NCBI GenBank assembly: GCA_938084905.1
Contig: CALKEQ010000014.1
Span: 1 to 54,730, forward strand
Length of the DNA: 54,730 bases
Source of the DNA: an uncultured bacterium
Lineage (GTDB): Bacteria > Desulfobacterota > Syntrophorhabdia > Syntrophorhabdales > JANXAF01
Direction of reading: 5' to 3'
Below, piece after piece: positions 43,054 through 54,590 of this stretch. Position 1 is the stretch's first letter. Each line of letters opens with the position of its first letter. A model generated the notes under the pieces. It had not been told where the DNA came from. It saw only the letters and a program-made list of their open reading frames with translations, and did not search any database. Both the position numbers and the translations under genes were made by a program.

Positions 43054-46000
43054 GGTCACCTCCATTATCTCAGGTTTTTGCTCCTTTTTGTCTGCAACTC
43101 TCATTTCGTAATGTTTGTATCTGGGGAAACCTGTCCCGGCAGGTATTATTCTTCCCATTACCACATTCTCCTTAAGCCCCCTAAGATAATCTATCCTCCC
43201 CTCTATTGCAGCCTGGGCCAAGACCTTTGTGGTGTCCTGGAAACTTGCGGCAGAGATGAAGCTGTCAGTTATTAGGGAAGCCTTCGTTATCCCAAGGAAG
43301 AGTGGTTCCGCATGAGCCGGCCTTCCGCCTCTTGCTATGACCTTCTGGTTCTCCTCTTCAAATATCCACCTCTCCACAGGTTCATCTATAATGAAGTTCG
43401 TATCTCCAGGATCTGTTATCCTTACCCTTTTTAACATCTGTCTCACTATTATCTCGAAGTGTTTGTCATTTATCTTCACACCCTGTAACTGATACACCTC
43501 CTGGATCTCATCCACAAGGTACCGGGCCAGTTCCTTAAGTCCACTTATTCTCAGTATGTCGTGCGGGTTCACTGGACCATCCATAAGGGGTTCACCAGCC
43601 TTTACGTAGTCACCCTCGTGAACTAGGATGTGTTTTCCTCTCGGAATAATGTACCTCCTCTGGTCGCCTCTCTCACTTGTCACTATAATTTCCCTTCTTC
43701 CCTTACTCATCTTCCCGAATGAGACAAAACCGTTTATCTCACTTACTATAGCGTGCTCTTTCGGTTTCCTAGCCTCGAAAAGTTCAGCAACCCTCGGCAG
43801 GCCACCTGTTATATCTTTCGTCTTTGTTGTCTCTCTTGGCATCTTAGCTATAACGTCTCCAGCGTGTACTTCATCTCCCTCATTCACAACTATGTGAGCT
43901 CCGATAGGAAGGATGTACCTTGCAGGGCTTGTCGTACCAGGAACCATCATTGTCCTTCCCTTATCATCCTTTATGGAGATTCTAGGCCTCTTCTCAGGGT
44001 CTCTTGGCTGAATGATCACCTTGTAGGCGAGTCCAGTAACCTCATCCTTTCTTTCCTGCATCGTTATACCTTCTTCTATGTCTCCGTACTTGACCCTTCC
44101 AGTGACTTCAGAAAGTATCGGGATAGTGTAAGGATCCCATTCGGCGAGAATCTGTCCCTCCTCCACGTGCTGACCCTCTTCTACCTTCAACTTTGCTCCG
44201 TATATAAGCGGATATCTTTCTCTTTCTCTCCCTGTCTCCTCGTCAACGATCACAATTTCTCCATTTCTGTTCATAACAGTCGGAACACCTTCTCTATCCC
44301 TTACCAGCTTTGTGTTCACAAGTTTGACCCTACCAGGGTTCCTACACTCAAGTGTTGATTGTTCAGCTCTTCTCGCTGCTGCCCCTCCAACGTGGAATGT
44401 CCTCATTGTTAGCTGAGTACCAGGTTCCCCTATTGACTGGGCAGCGATTATTCCAACAGCTTCTCCTATGCTCACAAGCCTACCCCTTGCGAGATCCCTA
44501 CCGTAGCACAGCACGCATACTCCCCTCTTCGACCTACAGGTCAAAACTGAACGGATCTTTACCTTTTCGTAGCCTGCCTCCTCAATTTTCTTTAGGTGTT
44601 CCTCTCTTATTTCTTCGTTCTTTCTAACTATAATCTCTCCAGTGTCCGGATCTTTGATGTCTTCCAAGGCAACTCTTCCGAGTATTCGCGCATCAAGTCT
44701 CTCTATAATTTCGCCTCCTTCAATTAACGGACCAACCTCAATCCCATCTAGAGTACCGCAGTCGTATTCGGTCACCACCACATCGTGTGCCACATCTATA
44801 AGCCTTCTTGTCAGGTATCCTGCATTTGCGGTCTTTAGCGCAGTGTCCGCAAGTCCCTTTCTAGCACCGTGTGTTGAGATGAAGTACTGATGAACATCTA
44901 GGCCCTCTCTAAAGTTACTGGTTATGGGTGTCTCTATTATTTCACCAGAGGGCTTTGCCATAAGTCCTCTCATCCCTGCAAGCTGCCTTATCTGCTGTGC
45001 GTTTCCTCTAGCACCAGAGTTGGCCATCATGTAGATCGGGTTAAGACTGTTCTGGTACTCGATTCTCCCATCAGGTGTAACGATTTTTTCTATTCCCAGT
45101 TCTTTCATAAGCTCATCAGCTATCCTCTCATTTACGTCTGCCCATATATCAACGACCTTGTTGTACCTCTCGCCATCCGTTATGAGACCTTCCCTATACT
45201 GGTTCTGAACTGCCAGTACTTCCTCCTTAGCCTTGGCAATCAGTTCTTCTTTTTTAGCCGGTATTTTCATATCATCTATACATATGGATATTCCCCCAAC
45301 TGTTGCATAATGGAAACCGAGATCTTTGAGCCTATCCGAAACTATAACAGTTACTTTCTCTCCTCCGAGCATGTAGCACCTTTCTATGAGCTGGGATATG
45401 GCCTTTTTGTCCATTATTCTGTTTATATCGTCAGTTAGCTGTCTCAGTATTTCGTCAGTCCTCTCTCTATCAGCTTCCTCCAAAGCATTTCGGAGTACGT
45501 CCCATAAAATGACTCTTCCAACCGTCATCTCCTTGATGGAACCGTCCATCCTGACCTTTATTCTCGCATGAAGGTCCACTTCCTGGCTGTTATAGGCAAC
45601 GAGAACCTCCTCTGGACAAGAAAAGATTTTCCCCTCCCCTTTTACATACTTTCTGTCGAGGGTTAGGTAGTAAAGCCCAAGGACTATATCTTGGGTTGGA
45701 ACTATTATCGGTTTTCCGTTGGCTGGAGAGAGAATGTTGTTTGTGGACATCATCAAGACTCTTGCCTCAGTTTGGGCCTCAATTGACAATGGCACATGAA
45801 CTGCCATCTGGTCTCCGTCAAAATCCGCATTATACGCAGGACAGACAAGGGGATGGAGCCTTATAGCCTTACCATCTATTAGGATCGGTTCGAAAGCTTG
45901 GATACCGAGTCTATGAAGAGTTGGAGCCCTATTGAGAAGGACAGGGTGCTCCTTTATTATCTCCTCCAAAACATCCCAAACCTCTGGTCTTTCTTTCTCA

Positions 46001-47199
46001 ACCATCTTCTTAGCAGTCTTTATTGTTGTGGCGTAACCCTTCTGAATCAACTTCCCAAAAACGAAGGGCTTAAACAATTCCAGTGCCATGTACTTTGGCA
46101 AACCACACTGATGGAGCCTGAGCTCTGGTCCGACCACGATAACCGATCTTCCAGAGTAGTCAACCCTTTTCCCTAAGAGGTTCTGACGAAATCTCCCCTG
46201 CTTACCTCTGAGCATATCACTTAGGGATTTTAGAGGCCTTCTGTTTGTTCCCTGAACAACCCTTCCCTTTGAATTGTCAAAGAGAGCATCTACAGCTTCC
46301 TGAAGCATCCTTTTTTCGTTCCTTATTATTATGTCAGGGGCATTCAGTTCTATGAGCCTTTTGAGTCTGTTATTCCTGTTTATGACCCTTCTGTAAAGGT
46401 CGTTCAGATCTGATGTTGCGAATCTTCCACCATCTAAAGGTACAAGTGGCCTAAGTTCCGGTGGGATGACAGGGATTATGTCTAGTATCATCCATTCTGG
46501 CTTTACTCCTGACTGTCTGAAAGCATTCACTATTTTAAGTCTTCTAGCTATTTTCTTTTTCCTTGCTTCGCTTGTCGTCTCGTTCATCTCCTTCCTCAGG
46601 TTCTCCGCAAGCTCTTCAATGTTTATCCTTTTCAAACACTCCTTTATCGCCTCGGCACCAATTCCTGCAACAAAAGAATCTCCGTACTTTTCTTTTGCCT
46701 GCAGGTATTCCTCCTCAGATATCAACTCCCTCTCTCTGTAAGGCGACTTTCCAGGATCGATTACGATGTAAGACTCGAAATATAGAACCCTCTCCACATC
46801 CTTCATTGTGAGCTCTAGAAGGGTCCCAATTTTACTGGGCATGCTCTTTAAGAACCAGATGTGCGCCACTGGAGAAGCCAGTTTGATGTGGCCCATCCTT
46901 TCCCTTCTCACCTTCGATTGAATTACCTCAACTCCACACTTCTCACAGACAATTCCCCTGTGTTTCATCCTTTTGTACTTGCCGCAAAGGCATTCATAGT
47001 CTTTGACAGGTCCAAATATTTTCGCGCAGAAAAGGCCGTCCTTTTCCGGTTTGAAGGTCCTGTAGTTTATCGTCTCCGGCTTCTTCACCTCTCCGTATGA
47101 CCACTTCTCTATCATCTCAGGAGATGCGAGACTTATCCTTATTGCTGTGTAAGCCAGAGGATCTTTGTTTCTTTCACCAATTTTGAAGTACTCGTCCAA
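43045..47199 (-). CDS. rpoC: RNA polymerase beta' subunit
   Basis: A 1384-residue beta' subunit. The N-terminal zinc ribbon ([19 protein letters not shown]) and the catalytic [12 protein letters not shown] (about residue 457) are visible, as are the second zinc site ([13 protein letters not shown]) and the trigger-loop region. The start is TTG with AGGAGGT in front, 12 bases after rpoB. Length is close to other proteobacterial RpoC without the large thermophile insertions. Confidence 0.98.
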   Translation of the reverse strand: MDEYFKIGERNKDPLAYTAIRISLASPEMIEKWSYGEVKKPETINYRTFKPEKDGLFCAKIFGPVKDYECLCGKYKRMKHRGIVCEKCGVEVIQSKVRRERMGHIKLASPVAHIWFLKSMPSKIGTLLELTMKDVERVLYFESYIVIDPGKSPYRERELISEEEYLQAKEKYGDSFVAGIGAEAIKECLKRINIEELAENLRKEMNETTSEARKKKIARRLKIVNAFRQSGVKPEWMILDIIPVIPPELRPLVPLDGGRFATSDLNDLYRRVINRNNRLKRLIELNAPDIIIRNEKRMLQEAVDALFDNSKGRVVQGTNRRPLKSLSDMLRGKQGRFRQNLLGKRVDYSGRSVIVVGPELRLHQCGLPKYMALELFKPFVFGKLIQKGYATTIKTAKKMVEKERPEVWDVLEEIIKEHPVLLNRAPTLHRLGIQAFEPILIDGKAIRLHPLVCPAYNADFDGDQMAVHVPLSIEAQTEARVLMMSTNNILSPANGKPIIVPTQDIVLGLYYLTLDRKYVKGEGKIFSCPEEVLVAYNSQEVDLHARIKVRMDGSIKEMTVGRVILWDVLRNALEEADRERTDEILRQLTDDINRIMDKKAISQLIERCYMLGGEKVTVIVSDRLKDLGFHYATVGGISICIDDMKIPAKKEELIAKAKEEVLAVQNQYREGLITDGERYNKVVDIWADVNERIADELMKELGIEKIVTPDGRIEYQNSLNPIYMMANSGARGNAQQIRQLAGMRGLMAKPSGEIIETPITSNFREGLDVHQYFISTHGARKGLADTALKTANAGYLTRRLIDVAHDVVVTEYDCGTLDGIEVGPLIEGGEIIERLDARILGRVALEDIKDPDTGEIIVRKNEEIREEHLKKIEEAGYEKVKIRSVLTCRSKRGVCVLCYGRDLARGRLVSIGEAVGIIAAQSIGEPGTQLTMRTFHVGGAAARRAEQSTLECRNPGRVKLVNTKLVRDREGVPTVMNRNGEIVIVDEETGRERERYPLIYGAKLKVEEGQHVEEGQILAEWDPYTIPILSEVTGRVKYGDIEEGITMQERKDEVTGLAYKVIIQPRDPEKRPRISIKDDKGRTMMVPGTTSPARYILPIGAHIVVNEGDEVHAGDVIAKMPRETTKTKDITGGLPRVAELFEARKPKEHAIVSEINGFVSFGKMSKGRREIIVTSERGDQRRYIIPRGKHILVHEGDYVKAGEPLMDGPVNPHDILRISGLKELARYLVDEIQEVYQLQGVKINDKHFEIIVRQMLKRVRITDPGDTNFIIDEPVERWIFEEENQKVIARGGRPAHAEPLFLGITKASLITDSFISAASFQDTTKVLAQAAIEGRIDYLRGLKENVVMGRIIPAGTGFPRYKHYEMRVADKKEQKPEIMEVTSV

Positions 47200-47211
47200 G
47201 GCTTACCTCCT

Positions 47212-50200
47212 TTATTCCTTTAGTAGTTCAACATTTATGCAAAGGCTCTGGAGCTCTTTTACAAGTACATTGAAGGACTCAGGCAGACTCGGGGTAAGCA
47301 CATCTTCTCCCTTCACTATTGCCTCGTATGCTTTGACCCTTCCTGAAACATCATCAGATTTTATGGTAAGGAACTCCTGTAATGAGTATGCAGCTCCATA
47401 AGCCTCCAGAGCCCACACTTCCATTTCTCCAAGGCGCTGACCTCCGAACTGGGCCTTTCCACCAAGTGGCTGCTGAGTGACGAGCGAATAGGGACCTATG
47501 GATCTGGCATGGATCTTGTCTTCCACAAGATGGTGGAGCTTGAGCAAATACATGTAGCCGACTGTTACCGGGTGGTGGAAGGGTTCACCGGTCCTTCCAT
47601 CATAAAGGGTAACCTGCCATGAATCGTTCATTCCGGCCAGTTTGTAAAGCTCCTTTATTTCCTTTTCCTTTGCGCCTTCAAACACGGGTACGGCAAAATA
47701 GACACCATCTCTCATTTTTGAGGCCAGATCGATCAGCTCTTCATCCGAAAGCCTGTCAATAAATGAGTTAAAATCAGGATCGTTGTATATTTTCTTTATG
47801 TAGTCCCTTATTACCTGAGGAGATGTAACCCTGGCATAATATTCATCCACCAATTTTCCTATTCTCTTTCCAAGCTCCTTTGCAGCCCAGCCAAGATGTG
47901 TCTCAAGTATCTGCCCAACGTTCATTCGCGAAGGGACTCCAAGAGGGTTCAAAACCACATCAACGGGGGTTCCATCCTCCATAAAAGGCATGTCTTCCTC
48001 AGGAAGGATTATCGAGACAATACCCTTATTTCCATGCCTTCCCGACAGCTTATCGCCCACGGCTATTTTTCTCTTCATCGCTATGTATACCTTTATAGTC
48101 TTTAAAACACCAGGTTGCAACTCATCCCCTCTTTTCAACTTATTGATCTTGTCCTCGTAGTAAAGCCTTACAAGATCGAGCTCGCTCTCCATAGTGTCGA
48201 GTATTCTATCTATCTTCGCCTGAATTTCCTCATCTTTTACCTTCAAGTTTCTCAACTTCTCCACACCTATTTTATCCACAATATCAGGAGTTATTCTTTC
48301 GCCTTTCTTTATCAGTGCCTTTCCCTTTGAGTCTTTCAGTTCTCCCTGAACGTTAGATGCTGCGAGCACCCTTTTTATCTTTTCCTTTGCACTTTCTATG
48401 ATTATGTTCATCTGATCTTCCTGATCCTTGAGTATGTTAGAGATCTCTCTATCCTCAATGTCCCTACTTCTTTCGTCCTTTTCAAGTCCCCTCCTCGATA
48501 GAACCTTCACATCTATGACTATACCTTCTATTCCGTGTGGCACCCTTAAGGAGGTGTCCTTAACATCCGCTGCCTTCTCTCCGAAGATTGCCCTTAAAAG
48601 TTTTTCCTCAGGGGTCAGCTGGGTCTCCCCTTTTGGAGTAACCTTACCTACGAGTATGTCTCCTGGTTTTACCTTTGCTCCAATCCTCACAATTCCGCTC
48701 TCATCAAGATCCTTGAGCATCTCCTCCGCCACATTCGGGATATCCCTCGTTACCTCCTCCTTTCCAAGCTTCGTATCCCTTACGACGCATTCAAGCTCTT
48801 CTATGTGGATGGATGTGAGCACGTCATCTTTGACTAATCTCTCACTTATAAGAATGGAGTCCTCGTAATTGTAACCCCTCCATGGCATAAAGGCCACAAG
48901 AAGGTTCTTTCCCAATGCAAGTTCACCCCTATCAGTAGAAGGGCCGTCCGCAAGTACATCTCCCTTTCTTACGTAATCACCTTCATTTACTATTACTCTC
49001 TGGTTTATACAGGTATCCTGGTTTGATCTCTTGAACTTCATGAGATTGTAAACATCAACTTTGACCACCGGCTCTCCATTCTGGTTTTCCTCGTACTGAA
49101 CAATTATTCTATTTGCATCCACACTTTTCACCACACCATCATGCTTCGCAATGATCGTCACTTTAGAGTCCCTACCCACTATTCTCTCCATGCCAGTTCC
49201 GACGAGGGGAGCCTCAGGGACTATAAGCGGTACTGCCTGTCTCTGCATGTTTGAACCCATGAGAGCCCTGTTGGCGTCATCATGTTCGAGAAAGGGAATA
49301 AGGGAAGCAGAGACACTCACAAGCTGCTTTGGAGATACATCCATAAAGTCAACCTGTTCAGGGCTGACGTAATAGAAATTCCCACCTTTCTGTGCCTCTA
49401 CCAAATCGACTAAAAAGTTCCCCTCTTCATCAACAGGAACAGAAGACTGGGCAATGTAGTACTTTTCCTCCTCATCTGCGGTGAGATAGACTATCTCGTC
49501 TGTTACCTTACCATTAACCACCCTCCTATAAGGTGTCTCTATAAAGCCAAACTCGTTTACCCTCGCGTATGTTGCAAGAGAAGATATAAGCCCTATGTTT
49601 GGTCCCTCAGGTGTCTCAATTGGACAGATTCTTCCATAATGGGTTGGGTGAACATCCCTAACCTCGAATCCAGCCCTCTCCCTTGTCAGGCCTCCAGGAC
49701 CTAACGCACTGAGCCTCCTTTTGTGAGTGATCTCACTTAGAGGATTTGTCTGATCCATAAATTGGGATAGCTGGCTTGTTGCAAAGAAGTCCTTAATAGC
49801 AGTCATAACAGGTTTTGGATTCACAAGATCGTGGGGCATAAGCGTTTCCATTTCTGGAAAGGCCATTTTTTCCCTTATCGCTCTTTCCATCCTCATAAGC
49901 CCCATTCTGAACTGATTTTCAAGTAACTCCCCAACCGTTCTCACTCTTCTGTTTCCCAAATGGTCTATATCGTCTCCAGGCCCTCTTGTATCCTTCAATT
50001 TGAGAAGGTGTTTAATGGTCTCTAAGATATCCTTTTTTGTAAGAACAGTTTCCTCAAGGGGTATATTGAGACCGAGTCTCTGATTCATCTTTAGCCTTCC
50101 AACTTGCGATAGATCGTACCTTTCTGGACTGAAGAACATGTTATGGAGAAGAGCTTCTGCAAATTCCAGGGTCGGAGGATCACCTGGCCTCAATTTTCTG

Positions 50201-51324
50201 TATATTTCCAGAAGAGCCTCCTCCTTTGTCTGAACCTTGTCCTCAAGTAACGTGTTTCTAAGTGAGGGGCTTACATTCAAATTATCTATGAAAAGTACTT
50301 CAAAGCTCTTGACATTACGGGATTTTAATAGTTCAAGGTCCTCCTTTGTAATCTCCTTGTTCAAAGGTAAAAGAACTTTTCCCGTCTCCGGATCCTTTAT
50401 TTCCTGAGCCGTCACCTTCCCTATCACGTCGTCCTCATCTATGGGGATCGAGGTTATGTTCAGAGCTTCCATTTTTTTGAGAACGGCCTGTGTTATCTTC
50501 TTATGCTTTTTGACCAGAACCTCCTCAGTCTTTTCGTCAACTATATCCGTTGGTGCCTTCTGACCTAAAAGCAGGTGGGATGGTGTACTCTTAAGGAGAG
50601 TATTGTCATCCTTGATGATAATCGTCTCCTTTTCGTAAAAATAATCGAGTATTTCCTGCGGAGTATACCCAAGGGCTTTCAGAAAAAGAGTGACGGGAAT
50701 CTTTTTCCTCTTGTCTATCCTTACGTAGAGGAGCTCCCTATTATCAAATTCGAAATCGAGCCAAGATCCCCTGTACGGTATTATTCTTGCCGTGTAAGAT
50801 GGGAGACCACTTAGCGGAGATTTTTTCTCCTCGCAGTCGAAGTATACACCGGGAGATCTGTGTAACTGATTCACCACAACCCGTTCAACGCCATTTATGA
50901 TAAAGGATCCCCTCTCAGTCATTAAGGGGATCTCTCCAAAATAAACGTCCTGTTCCTTTATCGCCTTAACCTCTTTAGTTTTTGTCTCAGGGTTAGTACT
51001 CCAGACAATGAGCCTTATTGTGACTTTCATTGGCGCAGAGTAAGTTAGTCCCCTTATTAAGCATTCCTCTTCAGTGTTCTTTGGTTCCCCAATCTCGTAC
51101 TTAACAAACTCTAAAGATGTGCTTCCGTGGGCATCCTTTATGGGAAAAACAGACTCGAAGACGCCTTGTAAGCCAATCTTCTTCCTTTTTTCCGGCGGCA
51201 CATCCTTCTGGAGGAAGTTGTTAAAGGAGTTGATCTGGATCTCTATAAGATTAGGTACTTCGAGGATCTCCTTCTTTCTGCCGAATTTTTTTCTAAAGAT
51301 CTTCGTATGAAAGGTTTCTTTCAT
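47212..51324 (-). CDS. rpoB: RNA polymerase beta subunit
   Basis: A 1370-residue beta subunit. The rifampicin-region residues are visible in [29 protein letters not shown], and [13 protein letters not shown] and the C-terminal [20 protein letters not shown] are conserved. The ATG at 51324 (MKETFHTK) is chosen over an in-frame ATG 17 codons earlier, which would read through the rplL-rpoB palindrome and yield residues unlike any RpoB. Confidence 0.97.
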   Translation of the reverse strand: MKETFHTKIFRKKFGRKKEILEVPNLIEIQINSFNNFLQKDVPPEKRKKIGLQGVFESVFPIKDAHGSTSLEFVKYEIGEPKNTEEECLIRGLTYSAPMKVTIRLIVWSTNPETKTKEVKAIKEQDVYFGEIPLMTERGSFIINGVERVVVNQLHRSPGVYFDCEEKKSPLSGLPSYTARIIPYRGSWLDFEFDNRELLYVRIDKRKKIPVTLFLKALGYTPQEILDYFYEKETIIIKDDNTLLKSTPSHLLLGQKAPTDIVDEKTEEVLVKKHKKITQAVLKKMEALNITSIPIDEDDVIGKVTAQEIKDPETGKVLLPLNKEITKEDLELLKSRNVKSFEVLFIDNLNVSPSLRNTLLEDKVQTKEEALLEIYRKLRPGDPPTLEFAEALLHNMFFSPERYDLSQVGRLKMNQRLGLNIPLEETVLTKKDILETIKHLLKLKDTRGPGDDIDHLGNRRVRTVGELLENQFRMGLMRMERAIREKMAFPEMETLMPHDLVNPKPVMTAIKDFFATSQLSQFMDQTNPLSEITHKRRLSALGPGGLTRERAGFEVRDVHPTHYGRICPIETPEGPNIGLISSLATYARVNEFGFIETPYRRVVNGKVTDEIVYLTADEEEKYYIAQSSVPVDEEGNFLVDLVEAQKGGNFYYVSPEQVDFMDVSPKQLVSVSASLIPFLEHDDANRALMGSNMQRQAVPLIVPEAPLVGTGMERIVGRDSKVTIIAKHDGVVKSVDANRIIVQYEENQNGEPVVKVDVYNLMKFKRSNQDTCINQRVIVNEGDYVRKGDVLADGPSTDRGELALGKNLLVAFMPWRGYNYEDSILISERLVKDDVLTSIHIEELECVVRDTKLGKEEVTRDIPNVAEEMLKDLDESGIVRIGAKVKPGDILVGKVTPKGETQLTPEEKLLRAIFGEKAADVKDTSLRVPHGIEGIVIDVKVLSRRGLEKDERSRDIEDREISNILKDQEDQMNIIIESAKEKIKRVLAASNVQGELKDSKGKALIKKGERITPDIVDKIGVEKLRNLKVKDEEIQAKIDRILDTMESELDLVRLYYEDKINKLKRGDELQPGVLKTIKVYIAMKRKIAVGDKLSGRHGNKGIVSIILPEEDMPFMEDGTPVDVVLNPLGVPSRMNVGQILETHLGWAAKELGKRIGKLVDEYYARVTSPQVIRDYIKKIYNDPDFNSFIDRLSDEELIDLASKMRDGVYFAVPVFEGAKEKEIKELYKLAGMNDSWQVTLYDGRTGEPFHHPVTVGYMYLLKLHHLVEDKIHARSIGPYSLVTQQPLGGKAQFGGQRLGEMEVWALEAYGAAYSLQEFLTIKSDDVSGRVKAYEAIVKGEDVLTPSLPESFNVLVKELQSLCINVELLKE

Positions 51325-51351
51325 AGTGTATTCACCCCGTGGTGCCTTAAT

Positions 51352-51375
51352 TTGGGGGCAGAATTCTGCCCCCAA
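51352..51375 (-). promoter_or_regulatory. 24-base perfect palindrome between rplL and rpoB
   Basis: TTGGGGGCA and TGCCCCCAA flank a GAATTC centre. In RNA it can fold to a ten-base-pair hairpin with an AATT loop, starting six bases after the rplL stop. No U-run follows, so an attenuator or RNase III-type processing site is more likely than a full terminator. E. coli has both an attenuator and an RNase III site at this same position. Confidence 0.6.
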
Positions 51376-51380
51376 GGGAT

Positions 51381-51776
51381 TTATTCAATCTTTACCTGAG
51401 CGCCTACCTCCTCAAGCTGCTTTTTGATCTTTTCAGCCTCTTCCTTCGACACACCCTCTTTTACAGCCTTCGGTACGCCCTCAACGAGGTCCTTTGCCTC
51501 CTTAAGTCCCAGGTTTGTCACTGCCCTTACAACCTTTATTACCTGTATCTTCTTGTCAGCCTCATATCCTGCAAGGATCACATTGAATTCCGTTTTCTCC
51601 TCAGCCTTCTCCTCTTTGGCTACCTGCTGGGCTCCGACAGTCGCAACCTGGGAGGCAACTGGCATCGCCTGAGCCTGAACTCCAAACCTTTCCTCAAGTG
51701 CCTTTATAAACTCTGAAAGCTCTAAAACTGTCATGTTTTCGATGAATTTTATCACCTCTTCCCTTGTTATACTCAT
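51381..51776 (-). CDS. rplL: 50S ribosomal protein L7/L12
   Basis: A 131-residue L7/L12: N-terminal dimer domain ([20 protein letters not shown]), an alanine/glutamate-rich hinge (about 40-60) and the factor-binding C-domain ([34 protein letters not shown]). It sits two bases after rplJ. Confidence 0.97.
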   Translation of the reverse strand: MSITREEVIKFIENMTVLELSEFIKALEERFGVQAQAMPVASQVATVGAQQVAKEEKAEEKTEFNVILAGYEADKKIQVIKVVRAVTNLGLKEAKDLVEGVPKAVKEGVSKEEAEKIKKQLEEVGAQVKIE

Positions 51777-51778
51777 CT

Positions 51779-52309
51779 TTACGCCTCCTTACTTTTTTCT
51801 TTTTTTGACCTTATCGCCTCTAAGGTCCACATTAGTCTAAACAAATTCCATTTCAAAGCTGTCACAAGCCTGACCGGCATGTTGTTAAGCAGGCCAAGTA
51901 ATGATCCAAGAAGTACGTCCCTTGTGGGAAGCGTGGATAGCTTCTGAAATTCCTCAGGTGTGAGAAGTCTTTCTCCCAGAAGTCCCGCTTTAACTCTAAG
52001 CTGGGGCATCTCCTTCATAAAGGAGCTTAAAGTCTTTGCCACACTCACAGGATCCCGGTAAACGGAGACAAGGGCATTTGGCCCAAGAAGATACTTACTT
52101 AGTTCCTCACCAGATGTTCCTCGAAGGGCAATCTTCAGCAGGCTGTTTTTTACCACTCTAAATTCAGCATCGAGCCCTCTTAACTCCTTTCTTATCTTCG
52201 ACATTTGAGCCACGTTTAACCCACTGTACTCCGTTAAAAAAAGTGAGTTTACCCTACCTAACCTTTCTTTCAACTCTTGAACGACCTTTTCCTTCCTTAG
52301 CCTCTCCAA
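51779..52309 (-). CDS. rplJ: 50S ribosomal protein L10
   Basis: A 176-residue L10, which anchors L7/L12 dimers to the ribosome stalk. [33 protein letters not shown] and [15 protein letters not shown] match the family. The TTG at 52309 is preferred to a TTG 11 codons earlier since AGGAGGAGG lies six bases before it and the length then matches typical L10. Confidence 0.93.
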   Translation of the reverse strand: MERLRKEKVVQELKERLGRVNSLFLTEYSGLNVAQMSKIRKELRGLDAEFRVVKNSLLKIALRGTSGEELSKYLLGPNALVSVYRDPVSVAKTLSSFMKEMPQLRVKAGLLGERLLTPEEFQKLSTLPTRDVLLGSLLGLLNNMPVRLVTALKWNLFRLMWTLEAIRSKKEKSKEA

Positions 52310-52365
52310 GTATATCCTCCTCCTTTCCTCCTTAATGGTCAAGGGAAGTCAGGGACAAACCTATA

Positions 52366-52425
52366 CTTAAGTCTCGGCAGGCCGTGATCGTTTAACATAA
52401 TTGCACCTGCTGTCTCTGACTTATT
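52366..52425 (-). promoter_or_regulatory. L10 leader (ribosomal protein autoregulatory RNA)
   Basis: In the rplA-rplJ gap, the minus strand reads AGCAGGTGCAATTATG, then TTAAACG, then CCTGCCGAG, matching the conserved core of the L10 leader: GCAGG pairs with CCTGC and the internal loop resembles the L10-binding site on 23S rRNA. Binding of L10(L12)4 is expected to limit translation of rplJL. Confidence 0.75.
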
Positions 52426-52429
52426 CCCT

Positions 52430-53134
52430 TTATTTTGAGAGTTTCTTTACATAGTTTGGATCGATCTTTATTCCTGGACTCATCGTTGTTGATATTGCGA
52501 TACCCCTTATATAGGTACCTTTGCTCGTAGGAGGTTTCAGTCTCAGAACCGTCTCAAGGAAAGCGTCGATGTTTTCCATCAGTTTCTCTTTTCCAAAACT
52601 GAGTTTCCCGACGGGAGCGTGAAGATTACCCGCTTTATCCACCCTGAATTCTACTCTCCCCGCTTTGAACTCTTTCACAGCTTTTGCTACGTCAAATGTG
52701 ACTGTACCCATCTTTGGATTTGGCATAAGCCCCCTTGGCCCTAATATCTTTCCTAGCTTACTCACCATCCCCATCATGTCCGGAGTCGCAATTGCTTTAT
52801 CAAATTCCAGCCAGCCTTTCTGGATCTTTTCAACAAGATCTTCTGCACCCACGTAGTCTGCTCCTGCTTCCAGGGCTTCCTTCTCCTTCTGCCCCTTAGC
52901 AAAAACAAGTACTCTAACTGGTCTTCCCAATCCATTTGGAAGGGTCACACTCCCCCTTACCATCTGGTCAGCATGCCTAGGGTCAACACCGAGCCTCAAT
53001 GCTATCTCCACCGTTTCATCGAACTTCGCATATGAGATCTGGGGAAGAAGGTCGAGTGCCTCTTCCATCGAGTACCTTCTCTCCCTATCTATCTTCTTTT
53101 TAGCTTCCAAATATTTCTTGCCCTTCCTTCCCAT
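52430..53134 (-). CDS. rplA: 50S ribosomal protein L1
   Basis: A 234-residue L1, with the conserved [36 protein letters not shown] and [16 protein letters not shown] segments. It binds the L1 stalk of 23S rRNA and can regulate its own mRNA. It follows rplK by 20 bases. Confidence 0.97.
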   Translation of the reverse strand: MGRKGKKYLEAKKKIDRERRYSMEEALDLLPQISYAKFDETVEIALRLGVDPRHADQMVRGSVTLPNGLGRPVRVLVFAKGQKEKEALEAGADYVGAEDLVEKIQKGWLEFDKAIATPDMMGMVSKLGKILGPRGLMPNPKMGTVTFDVAKAVKEFKAGRVEFRVDKAGNLHAPVGKLSFGKEKLMENIDAFLETVLRLKPPTSKGTYIRGIAISTTMSPGIKIDPNYVKKLSK

Positions 53135-53154
53135 AGTTGCTCTCCAGAAATTTA

Positions 53155-53583
53155 TTAACCTTCGACAATTTCTAAGCCCATGCTTTTTGCCGAGCCCTCA
53201 ATTATCCTTATGGCTCCCTCAATATCTTTTGCGTTCAGATCAGCCATTTTAATTTGAGCTATCTCACGTATCTGAGATTTTGTCACAGTTCCAACAATTT
53301 CCTTCTTTGGATTTGAAGATCCTTTAGCAAGCTTCGCCGCCCTTTTCAGAAGGAAAGTAACAGGTGGGGTTTTTGTGACAAAGCTGAAACTCCTGTCGGA
53401 GTAAATCGTTATGAGGACAGGAACTATCGTCCCCTCCTGCCCCTTTGTCCTCTCATTAAAAGCCTTGCAAAACTCCATGATGTTTGCTCCGTGCTGACCG
53501 AGTGCTGGCCCGACTGGAGGGGAAGGTGTGGCCTGCCCAGCTTGTAACTGCAATTTGACAACTGCTACAACTTTCTTTGCCAT
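53155..53583 (-). CDS. rplK: 50S ribosomal protein L11
   Basis: A 142-residue L11, with the proline-rich switch region [20 protein letters not shown] near the start and [17 protein letters not shown]. It binds the GTPase-associated centre of 23S rRNA. It follows nusG by 13 bases. Confidence 0.97.
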   Translation of the reverse strand: MAKKVVAVVKLQLQAGQATPSPPVGPALGQHGANIMEFCKAFNERTKGQEGTIVPVLITIYSDRSFSFVTKTPPVTFLLKRAAKLAKGSSNPKKEIVGTVTKSQIREIAQIKMADLNAKDIEGAIRIIEGSAKSMGLEIVEG

Positions 53584-53596
53584 TCTGTTTCTCCTT

Positions 53597-54130
53597 TCAA
53601 ATCTTCTCTATCTGAATGAAATCGAACTCGACTGGGGTAGTCCTGCCGAAAATGTTTAGTAAAACTTTAGCCTTTCCCTTTTCAGGCTTAATCTCTTCGA
53701 CTGTTCCTGTAAAGTTCGTGAACGGTCCATCTGTGACACGAACGCTATCGCCTTTCTCGAACTTTATCTTCGGTTTTATCTTACCCTTTCCTTCCTGAAT
53801 CGCTTGCAGTATCTCCTGAACCTCTTTTTCCGGTAAAGGTGTTGGATTCATTTTGTCATGACCAACAAATCCCGTCACTTTCGGTATATTTCTCACAAGG
53901 TACCATGTGTCGTTGTTCATCACCATATTCACAATAACGTATCCGGGATAGACAACCCTCTGAGACTTCTTTATCTTTCCTTTCACTCTCTCCACAACCA
54001 TTTCGGAAGGGACTATTATCTCCCCAAAGTACTCTTCCATACCATTCAACTTTATACTCTCTTCCAGTGCCTCCTTCACCTTCTGTTCATATCCGGAGTA
54101 AGTATGTACGACGTACCATTTTTTTTCCAT
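53597..54130 (-). CDS. nusG: Transcription antitermination factor NusG
   Basis: A 177-residue NusG with the NGN domain ([40 protein letters not shown]) and a C-terminal KOW domain ([20 protein letters not shown]). It links RNA polymerase to Rho or to the ribosome. The ATG at 54130 is chosen: an earlier ATG in frame would read out of secE sequence and does not fit the family. Confidence 0.96.
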   Translation of the reverse strand: MEKKWYVVHTYSGYEQKVKEALEESIKLNGMEEYFGEIIVPSEMVVERVKGKIKKSQRVVYPGYVIVNMVMNNDTWYLVRNIPKVTGFVGHDKMNPTPLPEKEVQEILQAIQEGKGKIKPKIKFEKGDSVRVTDGPFTNFTGTVEEIKPEKGKAKVLLNIFGRTTPVEFDFIQIEKI

Positions 54131-54138
54131 AAGGTCGC

Positions 54139-54342
54139 CTAACCTCGCAAAAGTGCCTGTATTAACTTTGCAAGACCCACGTCTATGATTCCGAGGAAGA
54201 TGGCAGCTATTATGACCGTTATAAGAACCACGTATGTTCCCTTCATGGTCTCCTTTTTCGGAGGCCACGTGATCCTTTTCCCCTCTAGGTAAACCTCCTT
54301 AAAGTACTCTTTCAAACTTATAATTTTGCCCTTTATGTCCAT
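54139..54342 (-). CDS. secE: Preprotein translocase subunit SecE
   Basis: A 67-residue single-span SecE: a cytoplasmic amphipathic helix (SLKEYFKEVYLEGKRITWPP), the conserved PPKKET segment and one membrane helix (TYVVLITVIIAAIFLGIIDV). It is the short, one-helix form. It is followed directly by nusG. Confidence 0.95.
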   Translation of the reverse strand: MDIKGKIISLKEYFKEVYLEGKRITWPPKKETMKGTYVVLITVIIAAIFLGIIDVGLAKLIQALLRG

Positions 54343-54363
54343 CTTTTACTTCCAAAAGCCAAT

Positions 54364-54437
54364 CAGGCCAGGAGGGATTCGAACCCCCATCACCCGGATT
54401 TGGAGTCCGGTGCTCTATCCGTTGGAGCTACTGGCCT
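54364..54437 (-). tRNA. tRNA-Trp (CCA)
   Basis: On the minus strand acceptor AGGCCAG pairs with CTGGCCT (discriminator G); the anticodon loop CTCCAAA carries CCA, and the T arm GGTTCGAATCC is standard. It sits between rpmG and secE, its usual place. The first base of the tRNA follows the rpmG stop codon without a gap, so rpmG mRNA and tRNA must be separated by 5' processing. Confidence 0.96.
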
Positions 54438-54587
54438 TTACTTGGTTTCCCTGTGCAAAGTGTGCTTTCTACAAAACTTGCAGTATTTTCTAAACTCAAG
54501 TCTGTCAGGAGTTTTCTGTTTATTCTTGGTCGTGGTGTAATTCCGATTTTTGCATTCAGTACATGCGAGTATGACAAGCTGCCTCAT
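54438..54587 (-). CDS. rpmG: 50S ribosomal protein L33
   Basis: A 49-residue L33 with two CxxC zinc knuckles (ACTEC and YCKFC), beginning [17 protein letters not shown], then [19 protein letters not shown]. The four-cysteine form is retained. It starts three bases after tuf and abuts tRNA-Trp. Confidence 0.96.
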   Translation of the reverse strand: MRQLVILACTECKNRNYTTTKNKQKTPDRLEFRKYCKFCRKHTLHRETK

Positions 54588-54590
54588 TTC

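Noticed and set aside
43628-46811. Several plus-strand frames of 80-200 codons within rpoC
   Set aside because: All oppose the conserved rpoC frame and lack ribosome sites or recognisable domains.
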